The notes beneath the pieces were generated by a model. That model was given only the letters and a program-made list of their open reading frames with translations, was not told where the DNA came from and searched no databases. Positions 25,899 through 38,400 of a DNA stretch of 64,000 nucleotides are shown piece by piece. Positions within the stretch are counted from its first letter, which is position 1. Each line of letters begins with the position of its first letter. Origin of the DNA: Malurus cyaneus samueli. Its lineage: Eukaryota; Chordata; Aves; Passeriformes; Maluridae. Made by a program: the position numbers and the translations under genes. Location: assembly GCA_009741485.1 (NCBI GenBank), contig CM019215.1:74980254-75044253 (forward strand), read 5' to 3'.

Positions 25899-26192
25899 TC
25901 ATAGAATTGTCAAATCATTTGATTTGAAAGGGACCTTAAAAATCATCTAGTTCCATCTCCCTGTCTTTGGCAGAAACACCTTTCACTAGACCAGGTCACT
26001 CAAAACTTCCAACCTGGCCTGGAATACGTCCTGGGACGGGCCACCTACAACCTCTCTTGGCAACCTGTTTCAATGCCTCATCACCCTTAGTGAAGAATTT
26101 CTTCCTAATATCCAATCTAAACCTGCACTCTTTCAATTTTAAGCCATTATTCATTGTCCTGTTACTACATATCCTGGTGAAAAGTCTGGGAT
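25899..26192 (-). mobile_element. CR1 3' end (3' UTR), antisense
   Basis: The + strand starts TCATAGAATTGTCAAATC, then GAAAGGGACCTTAAAAATCATCTAG, the reverse complement of the CR1 terminus. It continues through CACTAGACCAGGTCACTCAAA, CAACCTCTCTTGGCAACCTG, GAAGAATTTCTTCCTAATAT and TAAGCCATTATTCATTGTCC. This is about 290 bp of 3' untranslated region from a strongly 5'-truncated copy. The 166-codon frame on the opposite strand (25967-26467) starts inside it and is not a gene. Confidence 0.9.
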
Positions 26193-28093
26193 CTCACATG
26201 TTCACAGAAGACAGAACAGATGTCAAGACCTTTCATGTTATTACTATGTTTTGCAGTATAGGAGATAACATGGATGTAAAGCACACATCTCTGCATTCCA
26301 GGGCACGGTCTGCAGACAGATGTCTCATATTTGTTTCTCTACCTGTTTTACTGCCCAGTTCTTATGAAAGCTGTGCAAAGAGGAAGGTGTACATTGACTC
26401 ATTTTTCCTCCTGCTTATGATCATTGACAAGAGAAGCTCAATAAAAAAAAACTTCTGGCAGTTTTAATTTACTTAATAGACAAAATTTGATCTTGCAATA
26501 ATGTGTTTGCACAGAAAAAGAAAAAAGTGAAAGATGTTGTTGCTTTTTGGGTTTTAGGTTGGAATAAAAACTGCACAAAGAGTAGGGAGAAAAAGGAAGC
26601 TGTGTGGATGAGAGAGAAAAACATGCTTTTCAATCTGTTATGTATATATTACCAGTGCAAAGTTGTTTGATCGATAATGCAGAAAAATAGTTTTTCAATG
26701 TGTAGTTACTGTCAATTTGTGAGCCCTCACTATAAAATACATTATTTTGAGCTGGCATTTTTATTTTTAAAGTAAATGGCTGAAATATTTTAAGAGAGTA
26801 AATGACAAATAATGTAAAAATACGTCCAGGATGGGTTTCAACTTTCAATGTGGATACTCAAAGTGTCTATGAGAATTAAATCTTATTCATGCAAACCTAT
26901 AGAATAGATGATCAGAGTGAGTTGAAGTACATCTCTCTGAGAAAATCTTCCTGAACATTGACATGTTTATGTGGAAGTTTCAGGCTAACCAACCTCTCAG
27001 TTGCAGAATGGCATAAGAAATACCACAAAACTAATGATATCTGGCAAAGTGTAACCTAAATTGACTGTGCTGTTTTTCCTCAAGTACATTGCTACATCAA
27101 GAATTTTATGTGGTAAAACATCCCTTTCTGAATCTCTGAGTATCAGATTTTAAATCTGGAATTGAACCGACACATTTCCTTGAAGAGTGCAAATATCTTA
27201 TTGATGTTTACATCTATTCATGTTGAAAAGAAATGAGGAAGAAGAGTATGAGAAACTCAGTTTTTCTCTTTAAGTATTATCTCTTAAATGAAGCAGAGTG
27301 ATGGAGAAGATGAAAAAAGAGTCAGTGCCAGCCATGGCTCATCATAGCAAAAACTTCTGGGAAAGGTGTCTGAGCAGGCCCAACTCAGATGGACAAACAG
27401 ATTAATGTGGAGCTGGCAGAAGGAGTTAGGCTTTTGTAGTAAGCAACCTGTTATCTGTGCTATCTGTGTATCCCCTACCAGAGAGTAGGGACTGCAAGGA
27501 GAGGGGACTGGATGAAAAAAAACACTCATTTTTTGACACAGCCATCAAAGGGTAGAGTTGATTTTCAGGTTTTCTATCCAGTCTTTCTCACTCTCATTAG
27601 ATTTTGATAGTCCCAGTCTTAGCTGTTTAATTACGTTCTCTGGAAGTCCATCATCTTTTAAAATTATCTTACCCTCTCAACCACACTTCTTCCAGAGTGA
27701 TGTGGAATTTTTAAAAGAAAGTCTGGGAAAATTACACCTCAGGTCTTGAAGCTGTGAGTCTGTGTTGCAAGGTTTGCTAGTCAAACAATTTACAATGCCT
27801 TGGTGCAAGTTAATAAAAATCTCAAAAACAATGGAGGAATATTTTTATTTATGTTACTTTTTGCAAACATATATTAAAGAATTTTTCAGTGTTTATTACT
27901 GACAACTGAAAGCACTTTAGAACAGCAGAAGAAAGGGTAGCATGACCTTCAGCTTGAGGAGAAGCTCCAGGGAGAAGTGCAGAAAATCCTTCTTCTTTGA
28001 CTCTTCATAAAAGAAACAGAATTTCATAACTCTGTTTTCTTGTCTAATCAGTGTTTCCATATACACAGTGGTTTTGTGATTTTAGGTTTTTTT

Positions 28094-28125
<32 letters not shown>

Positions 28126-30413
28126 TAACTGATTTTATGTTTCATCAGTTCTGTTAATATATTTTTTTAATCATATTTTGTCTTATTTCTGTTTTCATGT
28201 TGTGAGGTTCTGGGTCTTTGTGACCAGCTCTTAGATTTACAGGAATTTAGACCATAATAGCCAGACTCTCTTCAATAGTTGAAAAATAGTGTCTGCCACT
28301 TTACAGTTCAAAAAGTTGTTATAGTATGTGTCCAGTTGTTGAAAACAATGAAGAAGTAGCTAAGTAAATAATAAGATATTGAACTCCACAGAGTTTATTT
28401 TGAAACCAGTCTAGATTTCTTTACCATCCTGGCTGATGGTAAACTAGATTTGATAAAACTAGATTTCCACTTCCCCAAACTAGATTTGGGAAAAACATCA
28501 GCAGTTTCCCTCACATATTTTTCATTTGCTAGGTCTAACCTTTATTTCCAGCAGGAGTTTTTTTTAGCGTCATATTTCCCTTGATTTACAGGATTGCTTC
28601 TTTTCTTCTAAAAAATTTAAGGTGACATTGTGTGTAGGAAATCAGTATGTACTTCAACCTGTTCATCTTCCTTACATTGGCCATCTTTATGGAGAGGTAA
28701 GCACATTTAATGGGCAACCTTTCCTTCTTCTGAATGTGACAGTGATCACTGCAGTCTGCAGTTGCTTTTAAGGGGTGGATGAGCCATTAAAGTGTTGTTT
28801 TTTGCCAAATTTTTGCATCTTGCGCTTTTAAGTCTTAATCATAGACTTTAAGCCCTCAGATGTTTTAATGGCTCTGGTAATTTTTACAACTGGAGAAGCT
28901 GAATGCTAGATAAAACTGACCTGTGCATACACAGGAATAGTTCTTTACCAAATAAGCACCCTGTGTTGCATAGCTACTCTTTAAGCAGTTTTGGCAGATG
29001 CCTGTCTTAAAAAAAAAAACAAATGACAAAAACCCCATGAAAGTTACACTTAATTTAAATTCTGGTTAACTTGATCAAACTTTGAACTTTGCTAAGGTTT
29101 TGTTTTTTTGGTTTTTTTTTGTTTTTTTTTTTTTTTTTTTTTAAGTTCAGTATGAGAGGAAGTGAAATATAATTTAGCATAGAGCAGTATTAAAATACAA
29201 TGGATTTAAGTCCTTTGAGGTCTAGTCAAGCATGTTTGGTTTTGGGATTTTTTCTGACAGTGACAGCTGAAGTTCAGCCGTGAAAGAATATAAGATGAAC
29301 CATAAAGGTAAGTTTTGTTCACTGTCACAGAATGAGTTAATGTTGTCATTTTAAAGTGACTGATAATATGATGAAGAAAAAGGTAGGATACACTTCATGT
29401 TTACAAGGTACCTGTTCTCTCATTTTTAACCCTGATTTTATTAAGATATACTTTCTATCTGTATCTTCTCCCTATGTATTGTAAGGTTTAGCTTTTGGTG
29501 TCCTTTTATATCAGATCTTGTCAACATAAAATTTCAGAAATACTGCAACACCGTAGTATGAGCTTCAACTCCTTAGGATGGCTGAAGTTTTACTGATAAT
29601 GATACTTTTAATAGATGTATGAAGATACTAGCAGGAAGACATAACAGGTATGCAGAAGAACTCTGTTCTTTGACTGCATTTGAGATATGTATGAATGAAA
29701 ACAGGGCATAAGTCAACAGCTTTATGTACAATAGATAATTTTTATGTATTAGCAAACACAAGTCTTCCATTTTTGTTTTCCTCACACAATTTTCTAATGC
29801 CACAGAAATCTGCTGTCTTACTAATAAGTCTTTTCAACATACCTGAAGTAGAGTAAAGGCTGAAGAAAAGTAAAAGATAGGCTACAAACCAGTCTGTCAT
29901 CCACAAGCCTATACATACTAAAATGTGTGCAAAGAAGTGAGGATCTGTTGCATTAAGTAAAGATTTAATAGCATGGACTTAAAGATTATAAGGCTACACT
30001 GGTGTTAGATTACTTTAGTTACAAGGACGTGTTTTTAGTTGGAGTGTCTTATGCTGAAGTATTATTGAAGAAACAGCATGATGCACACACAGTACAAGAA
30101 AGTGTGTCAAAATCAAGTAGTCAAAACAAATTTAAGAAGTGTCACTGTTTTACCATTACTGTGTAAGGCCCAGTCCAACTCCAGCTCATGTCTCACTTGG
30201 GAGTTCTGCTGCTTCTTTCATAATAAATTCAACTAGGCACTCTGCATTAAATGTTATTTCATATAATTTTGCTTCCCAGTTACTGATCGAGACCACATCA
30301 ATAGTCTAAAACAAAATACCATTTCTCAACTGTACCTTTCATATGCTGGCTGAGCTGGAACACTTTACTTTTCCCCTCCTATCTCATTTTTGGAAAGTAA
30401 TATTACTTTCTTG
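26193..30413. other. unique AT-rich DNA with T tracts
   Basis: T tracts lie at 28087-28126 (one C inside) and 29098-29142 (scattered G). Three copies of AAACTAGATTT lie within 47 bp at 28441-28487, with a fourth CTAGATTT at 28411. No gene or transposable element recognised. Frames such as 27284-27529 (-) and 29573-29803 (-) have no support. Confidence 0.55.
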
Positions 30414-30414
30414 C

Positions 30415-30445
<31 letters not shown>

Positions 30446-30490
30446 TATTTTATTATTATATTATTATTATTATTATTATTTATTATTTTT
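30414..30490. repeat. (ATT)n microsatellite
   Basis: About 77 bp of ATT/TTA triplets with a few slipped units (TATATTATTTTATT). It is not visibly linked to a transposable element. Confidence 0.95.
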
Positions 30491-31389
30491 CCTTTGTAAA
30501 TTTTTTTCCACGTCTTCATTAAATTTGCTAGAATCACTGAAAAGTGTGTAAAGATCCATGTATTGGTTTATAACTATCAAAAGAGAATTTTAGTTCAATT
30601 TTTATTATGGGCTTCAAAATACATATTGAAAATGTTGTAAAGTAAATCCTGGATTTTGCCCCTGTGCTGGTGAAAAACTGCAAAGAATTTTAAGTCAGTT
30701 TTTGGGGTGTTTTGTTTGTTTATTTGTTTTTATTTTAGGCCACTAAGAAAGGATTTTAAAGGATTTTATTGCATTAACTTCTATTACCTTTCTAAAAATA
30801 TCATCAGTTAATTTACATACTGATTAAACATCTTCCATGCCTTTCTAAATTATTCTTAATTACAAAGGCTGTTTCCATAGTTACAATTTATATCTTAATT
30901 TCATAGTAGATTTCTTTCCACTTCTTCAGCTCATTCCATTTATCTACCTTATTTGTTATTTGAACTACACATAAACTTCAGGAGTGCTTATCTCTTACAG
31001 CTTTTGGGAAGGAAAAACTGTATTAAGGCAGAGATAAAAGTGTTTAGCATGCAGCTAGTTCAATTACAATGGATAGACTTCTCTCTTTAATAGAAATACA
31101 GGCTTTTGAAGAGAGTCTATAAGAAAATAAGCCAAAGAATAAATTAGATTCTCCTAGAATTGAATAAAGTGCAATAAACACCATTTAAAATGTGCAATTT
31201 TTACTATGCCATAATTTTTACTATGTTTGTGAAAAACAGATAAGGCATGAAGGCATTTAAAACACTTCTAAACAATTGTAGCGCTTAAAGAAGCCCATTG
31301 ATACTTTAATTAAAGTTGAAAAATATTGTTCATTTCCCTTTATTAAGCTTATTTCTTCACAGAGGGCAAACTTGGTCAGAGCAAATGTG
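30491..31389. other. unique AT-rich DNA
   Basis: No gene, repeat or regulatory element recognised. Confidence 0.5.
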
Positions 31390-31675
31390 AGGAGAAAGAT
31401 TTGGGGATGTCTATTGACAAAACCTTAACATGACACATGAAGATATGCCCACAGCTGAGAAAGCCAACAATATCCTGGCCATGACCAGCAGGGTTAGGCA
31501 CGGGATTCTGCCCCTCTGCTCCACTGGTGATGTCCCACCAGGAGTGTCACATCCAGCTCTGGGGTCTCTAGTACTGGAAAGATGGAGCTGTTGAAAGCAG
31601 GTCCAGTAGAGGGACACAAAAGTGGGGCTGTACCCCCTCAAAAGATGATCAGAGCAATGGAGCAGAGAAGTAAAC
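31390..31675 (+). mobile_element. CR1 fragment, end of ORF2
   Basis: The sequence follows the carboxy-terminal part of CR1 ORF2. One frame still reads AEKANNILAM and HGILPLCS, matching the family, but it does not stay open in the right frame to the end. The DNA blocks GAGAAAGCCAACAATATCCTGG, GATTCTGCCCCTCTGCTCC, GGAGCTGTTGAAAGCAGGTCC and AGATGATCAGAGCAATGGAGC are recognisable. Both the upstream reverse-transcriptase core and the 3' terminus are missing, so it was broken at both ends after insertion. Confidence 0.85.
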
Positions 31676-33922
31676 ATCTGCTTGATTGAGACTTTCTAAC
31701 ATAAAGTCCAAAAACATTTAATGGAAATAACCAGCAGCTTGTGAATGACATGTTTGTTCAAAGGCTGTATACGAAACCTTTAAATTCTGCTTCACCCTTA
31801 TTGTTACACGGTCATAGCCAAACAGCTTTAAGGTTATTTATTTGCTAAGTTTTTTTTTTAAGCTGAGTTCAGCTTTTGGCAGTTCCTGCTGTTTGATAGT
31901 GCAATGTTGAATGAGTCAAGAATGCTGGGATAAAAAGAGAAATGCCAAACTTGCTATAGACCTCGACATTTTTAAGTGATAGTTTATGACCAATCTCATA
32001 CTTGGCCAAGAAATAGACTGAGAAAACAATTTCCCACCATCCATCTTAGTTTGAAAGTGGAATTGTTTCCTGAATATCAAAACCAGCTGGGGCTAAACTT
32101 TTATCAATTTGCTGCTTAGATAGCAGTGCTGAAATGACTTTTTCCCTCAAGTATACCAGCAGGAGGATAGAAAGGAAGTCTTTGGTTGCACAGTTTAAGG
32201 TGTGAATTGTACATTTTCCCCTTACTGTTCAGCCAGTCTGTGGGGAGCTCTTATGCCCTGAAGCTTAGACTTTAGGAAAGGTATAGACTGAGTATTTGCT
32301 GCAATCAGCAAACTGACAAAACCATGTAGTAGTTCCAGAGGTCATATCAATCTAGCCAGAGCTACAATGTGTTTAATCTGGATCTAGAAATAGAATGCTA
32401 GATTTTTTTGTTTTTGGAGCATGAAGTGATTGCCTGATGCCAAAAGGAGTTTTCTGCACATTGATTGCACACAATGCCATTATGATGTTGTCTAAACTGC
32501 TTTAGTTTCTAGCATAGCAGCAATATTTATTGGCTCTGTCTTCATTTTCCTTTTTGTTCAGGTAGTTCTATAGCATATTTATGAGTAATTTTTGAAGTAC
32601 CTGGGTATTGCTTTAGGATATATCCTAGTAAAAAAAGTAAAACAGTTTGAGCTCTAAACTGCTTTCTAGCCAGAAGGGAGTAAAGGGAAGGTGATAATAT
32701 TTTTTTAAGATTGGTCAAAGGCAATGAAAAAAACCCAACATATGCATATTTTGTATCACAGCATCCATGGCATTCTCAGAACTGCATGTTTCCTGCCATT
32801 TTGTGATTTTGTGTCAACTGTGATGTGTGTTCTAAAACTTTCTGAAGACAAATGAGAAATTCTCATTGATTATGATGGCTTTTTAATTGCTTCCATTTCC
32901 AGTTACACTTGTGATTGCATCATGAAAAAATCACCTGTTTTCTCCTGAACTTTATTTTCCTGAAAAGGAAAAAAAAGTTGGTTTCTCCAAGGTAAAAGAC
33001 TATAACTGATAAATTTCCAGAGTAAAGCTTTGAAACTGATATTTTTCTCCTTTTCAGATATTCATACGAGCATTGAGAGTGTATAGCTTATAGAAATATA
33101 AGTGAAGTTAATTTCTATTTAATTTCTTCCTCCTTGAGACTTCACTCCTAGATAATTTTTTTTTTTCAATATGGATAGGGTTTTGAAGACATTAAACTGA
33201 TTTGTCTGTGGTGTGAAATTTAAGCAACACCCCATACTCTTTATCTTTGCTAAATCTAAGTGATTTTGCATAATGAATAGGCACTCTAAATTACTCCTCT
33301 TTGTATATCTCTTCTCTATGTGTTTATGCAATGCACTTCTGCTCTCTATGGAGTCATATAAGAGTGAGGGATGCACTAGCAATGGTGTGTGCCAGCAGAT
33401 CACAACCTACTTATTTTAGCTGAGTCACCGCTGAACATTGCTTTTATTGATTTGCAGTGAGGCTCTCTGATTGCCAAAATGCAAACTACATGACTCAAAT
33501 GTTCCTTGAAATAAAATAATTCAATGGAGGACAATCCATCAAGTGGAATATTTGCTTTAAATCTTGTGCTTTTGTTTTAATGTCACTTATGAAAAACAAG
33601 GGAAGAGCAATATTCTCCATTTGACTCTAGCACCATAGCAATTCTAATATTTTATACTGATTTCCATGCACAATAATTAATTATTGTGTTCTTTATATTT
33701 TTTTTTCCAATGTAAAGTTGAGTTTGAATGTTACATGTGTAATTCATATTTAAGATAAGAGCTAGCATCTTGAAATAGATTGGATCTATAAAATGTTATC
33801 TTTACAACTTCCTTTTCGTAATTGATTTTATGTAAGTGTAGAATATACAGAAATTTATCTGGTATTATAATGAAACTGAAGAGGAGATTGGACTGGAGGA
33901 AGTGGCATTAGAATTTTTGAAA
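31676..33922. other. unique AT-rich DNA, no gene seen
   Basis: It contains a perfect 20-bp palindrome, listed separately. Open frames are 60-94 codons with no support. I recognise no transposable element. Confidence 0.5.
33669..33688. repeat. perfect 20-bp palindrome
   Basis: CACAATAATTAATTATTGTG equals its own reverse complement. It is AT-rich and centred on a homeodomain-like TTAATTAA-type core (TAATTAAT overlaps). It could be chance or a dimeric binding site. Confidence 0.85.
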
Positions 33923-34936
33923 TGTTAATACGCCTTCTGGGTTAATCCCTCTGGCAGTTAAAATCCACACAGCAGCTAAGAGCTGCTTGCTCACTCTCCC
34001 TAAAGTAGGATGTGGGAGAGAAGGGGAAGGATAAAACAAAAACTGTGGGTTAAGGTACAGATAGCATTTAATAAGGAAAGCAAAAATTGTGTGTGCAAGC
34101 AAAGCAAGACATGGAATTCATTCCCTACTTCACTTCATCAGACATATAGCTCCAAGATAGCAGGGCTTTATTGTGCATAGCAGTTAATTAAGGAGGCAAA
34201 TGCCATAACTCATAATAAACCCCCCTTTCTCCTTTCCTCTACTTTTATTGCTGAGCATGATGCCATATGGTATGTGATATCCCTGGAATAAAGTCTGGCT
34301 GCATAGATGGAAGTACTGAAGCGTGATCCCAAAACACTGCAATTCCCCTCAGGGAAAGAAAGGTCACATCTGGAACCTCTTCACCAATCCAGGTGAACCC
34401 AGGCAAACTCCTGAGGTACGATGTGCTGCTGAGTGCTGGCAGCATCCCTTGGGATGGGGGCAGAGTGAGACAGCATTCTTGCTTGCCAGAGATGTGGGCG
34501 GTTTGCAGGAGCTGCAGGAGCAGGCATGGAGCATCAGGGAGGATGGAGGGCTCAGGACCAGCACAGAAGCCCCGTGGAGATGAGCTCCTTGAGCCCCAGC
34601 AGTGCAGCACAGGGGCAGCCAAAGCCCTTGGCTCAGGGCCAGGCTGCGACTCTCCATACCAACAAGGATGTGACTAAGCTGCAACATGTGTCCAGCTGTA
34701 CAGGCAGATGGAACAAAGGACCAGCTGTCCCAGCTGTGTCCTCTTCCAACTTCTTGTGCACCCCCAGCCTACTGTCTGATGGGACAACACAAGAAACTGA
34801 AAAAGGTGTTGGTGCTCTGTAAACATGGCTCAATAGCTAAAATATCAGTGTGGTAACAAAATTGTAACAAAACCAAATCACTACTATATCAGCTATATGA
34901 AGAAAACTAAGTCTATCCCAGCCATAAACCAGTCCA
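33923..34936 (-). mobile_element. ERVL-type solo LTR
   Basis: Read on the minus strand, the right end begins TGGACTGGTTTATGGCTGGG, close to the TGTGCTGGTTTTGGCTGGG start of a common avian ERVL LTR. It continues through AAGAAGTTGGAAGAGGACAC and an ACCATATGGCATCATGCTCAG block near the promoter. Next come an ATTAAA polyadenylation-like site (TTTAAT on + at 34067-34072) and a purine-rich U5 (34000-34035). The left end is TGTTAATACGCC... with CTGGGTTAATCCC, matching the family's GGGGTTAAACC end. No internal viral gene is present. A GC-rich block at about 34285-34660 is longer than I expect for this LTR. I found no clean 5-bp target duplication. The overlapping open frames in the GC-rich block are not genes. 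Confidence 0.7.
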
Positions 34937-34989
34937 GTCTTGTTCATGTCAATGTATTTAATGTCTTGCGAGTAAACTGCTTGCTGAAT

Positions 34990-35452
34990 GCAGCAAAACA
35001 TTCCCAAAATCTCTACCAAAGGTGCCTGAAAGATTTTAGCCAGATGAGGGCAACAAAGGTGATGAAAGGGCCGGAAAGAATGTCCTGTGAGGAGCAGCTG
35101 AGGACTCAGAGCCTGTCTTATTTGGACAGAAGAAGGCTGAGGAGAGTACTTCATTGTTTTCTGCAGCTTCCTGAGGAGGAGAAGCGGAGATGGAGGTGCT
35201 GAGCTCTTGTTCTTGGTATCCAGTGGCAGGACACATGTAAATTGCTCAAAAAAAAAGGAGGAGGTTCAGATTAGACAGCAGGAAACCTTTCTTTGCTTAG
35301 GGGTGGTCAACCATTGGAACAGGCTTCCTGGACAGGTAGCTGAATCCCAAGGCTGTCAGCTTTGAAGAGGCATTTGGACAATACCCTTAAGTACTGTATG
35401 CTGGTCAGTGCTGAAGTGCCAGGCAGTTGGTCAATATGATGTTTGTAGATTC
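34990..35452 (+). mobile_element. CR1 3' region, second subfamily type
   Basis: It starts with a CAGATGAGGGCAACAAAGGTGAT block and passes through GAGGAGCAGCTGAGGACTCAG and AAGAAGGCTGAGGAGAG. It then reads GGTATCCAGTGGCAGGACAC, GGGTGGTCAACCATTGGAAC, GAAGAGGCATTTGGACAATA and a GGCAGTTGGTCAATATGATG block. These follow, in order, the end of ORF2 and the 3' UTR of an avian CR1 subfamily different from the copies at 25.9 and 61.6 kb. It sits about 50 bp beyond the LTR, in opposite orientation. The terminal ATTCT-type repeat is lost into a T run at about 35452. Confidence 0.7.
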
Positions 35453-38400
35453 TTTTTTTTTTGGATTTATTATGTTCTGTTCTTTACTGCCACTTCTTTT
35501 TTGGGGAATGGAACCTTTTGGTTTCTCATGCAATATTTTATTATTATTTGTCTACTTTATATGAATACTCAAAGCACACTTACACTGAGAAACAGTTCCC
35601 ACTAAATCAGTCTGAGTTATGATCAATGGACATTAAGGCAAAGATGAGTCTGCAACTTGGGTCTCAGTTTAACCCTACAGGTCCACAACACTCACTTTTT
35701 GCCGCTGCCTGGGGCTGCAGTGTATGGAGTTGCATGGTTAGTTCAAAACCACTGGTCTGTGCTGTCCACTTGATCAAGCAGGCTCAGCAAGAGAAAGTTT
35801 TCAGTAATTCTTTGTTTCTCATCTTAGCCAGGTCTTAACAGCTTTCAAACCTATGCATTTGTAATGAACATGGAGATTTCAGATGACATGAACTCAAGTT
35901 CAAAAGCTAAACTGCTGTCCCTATACCAAAAGCCAGATTTGTTCTAATGGAGGTCTTCTAGTATTTATCAATCTTCCTTCTTGTTCCCCACCTCAACCTT
36001 GTTCTTGAAAACCTTAATTCTGGCAAATAATGAAGATGAGTGGCCCTCTTTCCTTTGCAGACCTATACCTGACCCTGCTTTCCCTACCTGCCCCAAATTA
36101 GCTTAGTCAATATACACAGAAGGGCCAAAACATGACGAAGTCATATCCAAATGCAAATGAAACCCTGTAATGGCAAACACAATGCTAATGCACGGTCCAG
36201 CTACAAAATTACATTTTTTTTTTTCTGCTTTTCAAAATGTATTTGAAAATCTATATTTTAACTGCTATCTTGTAGCCACATCACATTCTTTACCATTCTA
36301 TTTTGACATATTTTATCTTTTTTTTCCCACAGGAATAAATGTTCTTAATTCCTTGTCCAGTTCTGTCAGTTCATTACTTTAACAAGCAATTTGTGTCAAC
36401 AAGTTATATATTTCAAAATACCAAGCCTCTGCCTCAGACTGTAAGCACTTTTCTGGTCACAGACAGTTGCCTTATGCTACATGCTAAGAAAAATTTGTCA
36501 TATTGATCCAACTTGCTGTGATTGAAGTTGAAATATTACTTTAAGAGGCTAAGGAATGAATAAGTCCTTATTGAATTGCAAGTAGCGATTATGAACTGTC
36601 TGAGTAGAATCGGAAGAAAAACTGAAACTTGGCCTCCAAGCAGCTATCATTAAAGTTTACTTTAAGGAAGCAAACTTTTTCTGTTACGTGCTTCAGAGTG
36701 ATGGTTGTAGCCTTCGTTGCATTTAAGTTGCAGGGCTTTCAAGTTCAGTTGACAAAACTGACTTCAAATTGACAAAGAGAGCACTTTATCTATTTTGAGA
36801 TGTAAGTAGGTTTTTTTCTTTTTTTTTTGTCTTAGAGAAAAGACATATTTCATGCTAAATGATCTCATAAATTCACTTTGCCCTATTCATCTTTTGCTGT
36901 AATATTTTAAGTGAAGTGACATCTAAGGAGTCATCTCTTACCTTGCAGCACAGATAAATTAGTTTAGAATGTACATTGAGCAGTTAATTTATAAAGGACT
37001 GCCTGTATCACTGAAGAAAGTTGACTATCATCCAGAAGCTCTGTTCCTCGTATTAACCTGTGCATGATGAAGTGTCTCATATCCTTAGCACATTAAGTTT
37101 CAGATATCATTCAACCCAATTCTTTTTTTTCCTAACATTTATCAGGATGTTTATAGGCCTTCAAGGTAGAGCTGTCAATGTTCTTAGATATGCAGTGCAT
37201 GGAAGAAAGACATGGAAATGTGTGTCTTGACTGAAGTGTTCAGTCACTCGCACTGTTTAGAGTAAGGATGCTGAGGCAGATGATGGGTTTAGGTCAGAAA
37301 GAACGATAGGAACAAATGGTTAAATTTTCACACAAATTCCATATATAGGAAGTGCTGTTATATGTCTGACGTTTTACTCTGTCTTGTGGAATAGGAATGT
37401 GCCATTACTTTTACTTGAGTGGCCTCTACTGCAATTTGTGTGCTATTTGATAAGCTGAAAGATAAAATGAAATAGGGTCATGTCTGAAGTTGTTCCTACT
37501 CAAGTGTATGTGAGCGTTGAAGTATAATCTTGTCCATGTTATAGACATATGTTTATATGTGTATTACAAGTACGAAAAATAGTCACACTAATTTTAAAAT
37601 ATTGCATATATCTTTCAAATATGGAGTGATATTTACATGACACCATTTGTTTGCTTTGGCTTGCATACAGTAATTGAGCTGTTTATTGTCTATATGGTCT
37701 TCACTGACACAAAATAAACCATGTTTATTTGAACCATTAAAGTTCAGCTGACTAGTGGAAACTCTTTAAGATGTCTGGAACATAATACCTCATTATGTAT
37801 GTGGAAAATCTGATACTTGATGGGAGGGGTTATGGGTCTTAAGGGAATGATTGTTGAATTTCCTTGTCAGCTTCCTCACCCTTACAAATTGTCATTTTTC
37901 CTGTTAAAATAAAATAAAAATCTTCTTCCCAACACATCTTGTGTGTCACTTCAAAAATGTGTTGTAGGCAACTAAACACAGCCCCAAAGTGACCATTTCG
38001 TAACTGAGTCTTGTTTGCTTCCTCTCTCTTTCAATAAATATTTCAAAATTATGTTAAAGTTTCCTTACTTTCTTAGTGGGAATGGTTGTTTACACTTATC
38101 ATTAAGAAAAAAAAAAATTATTGTTCCAGAAGAATTACTGTTTGAGATTCTGAATGGTCAAGAAATGGTGCAAATGCAAAAGCAGGAGTTTAATGAGTAC
38201 AATAGAGACACAAGTTCCATCAGAAGTGCAAGTCATAATTTTTTAATGTTACTCTAACCAGAGAGTAAGTGCACACCTTTGCTGTAAGCCCAGTAACAGT
38301 TATATTATTTTTCATGTTGTCTCTGATATATGTCAGTTTTCAAGGAAAAAGTGCCATGTGGGAGAGTATTACAATGATTTTTTTCTTAAGTTGTTGAAGT

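Noticed and set aside
25967..26467. 166-codon plus-strand open frame
   Set aside because: It begins inside an antisense CR1 3' UTR and continues into unique DNA with no domain.
32080..32110. CAGCTGGGGCTAAAC, resembling an ERVL LTR end
   Set aside because: No further LTR blocks lie nearby, so chance similarity is more likely.
34245..34833. Cluster of 66-125 codon frames on both strands
   Set aside because: They lie within the GC-rich block of an ERVL-type LTR. Frames overlap on both strands with no recognisable product.
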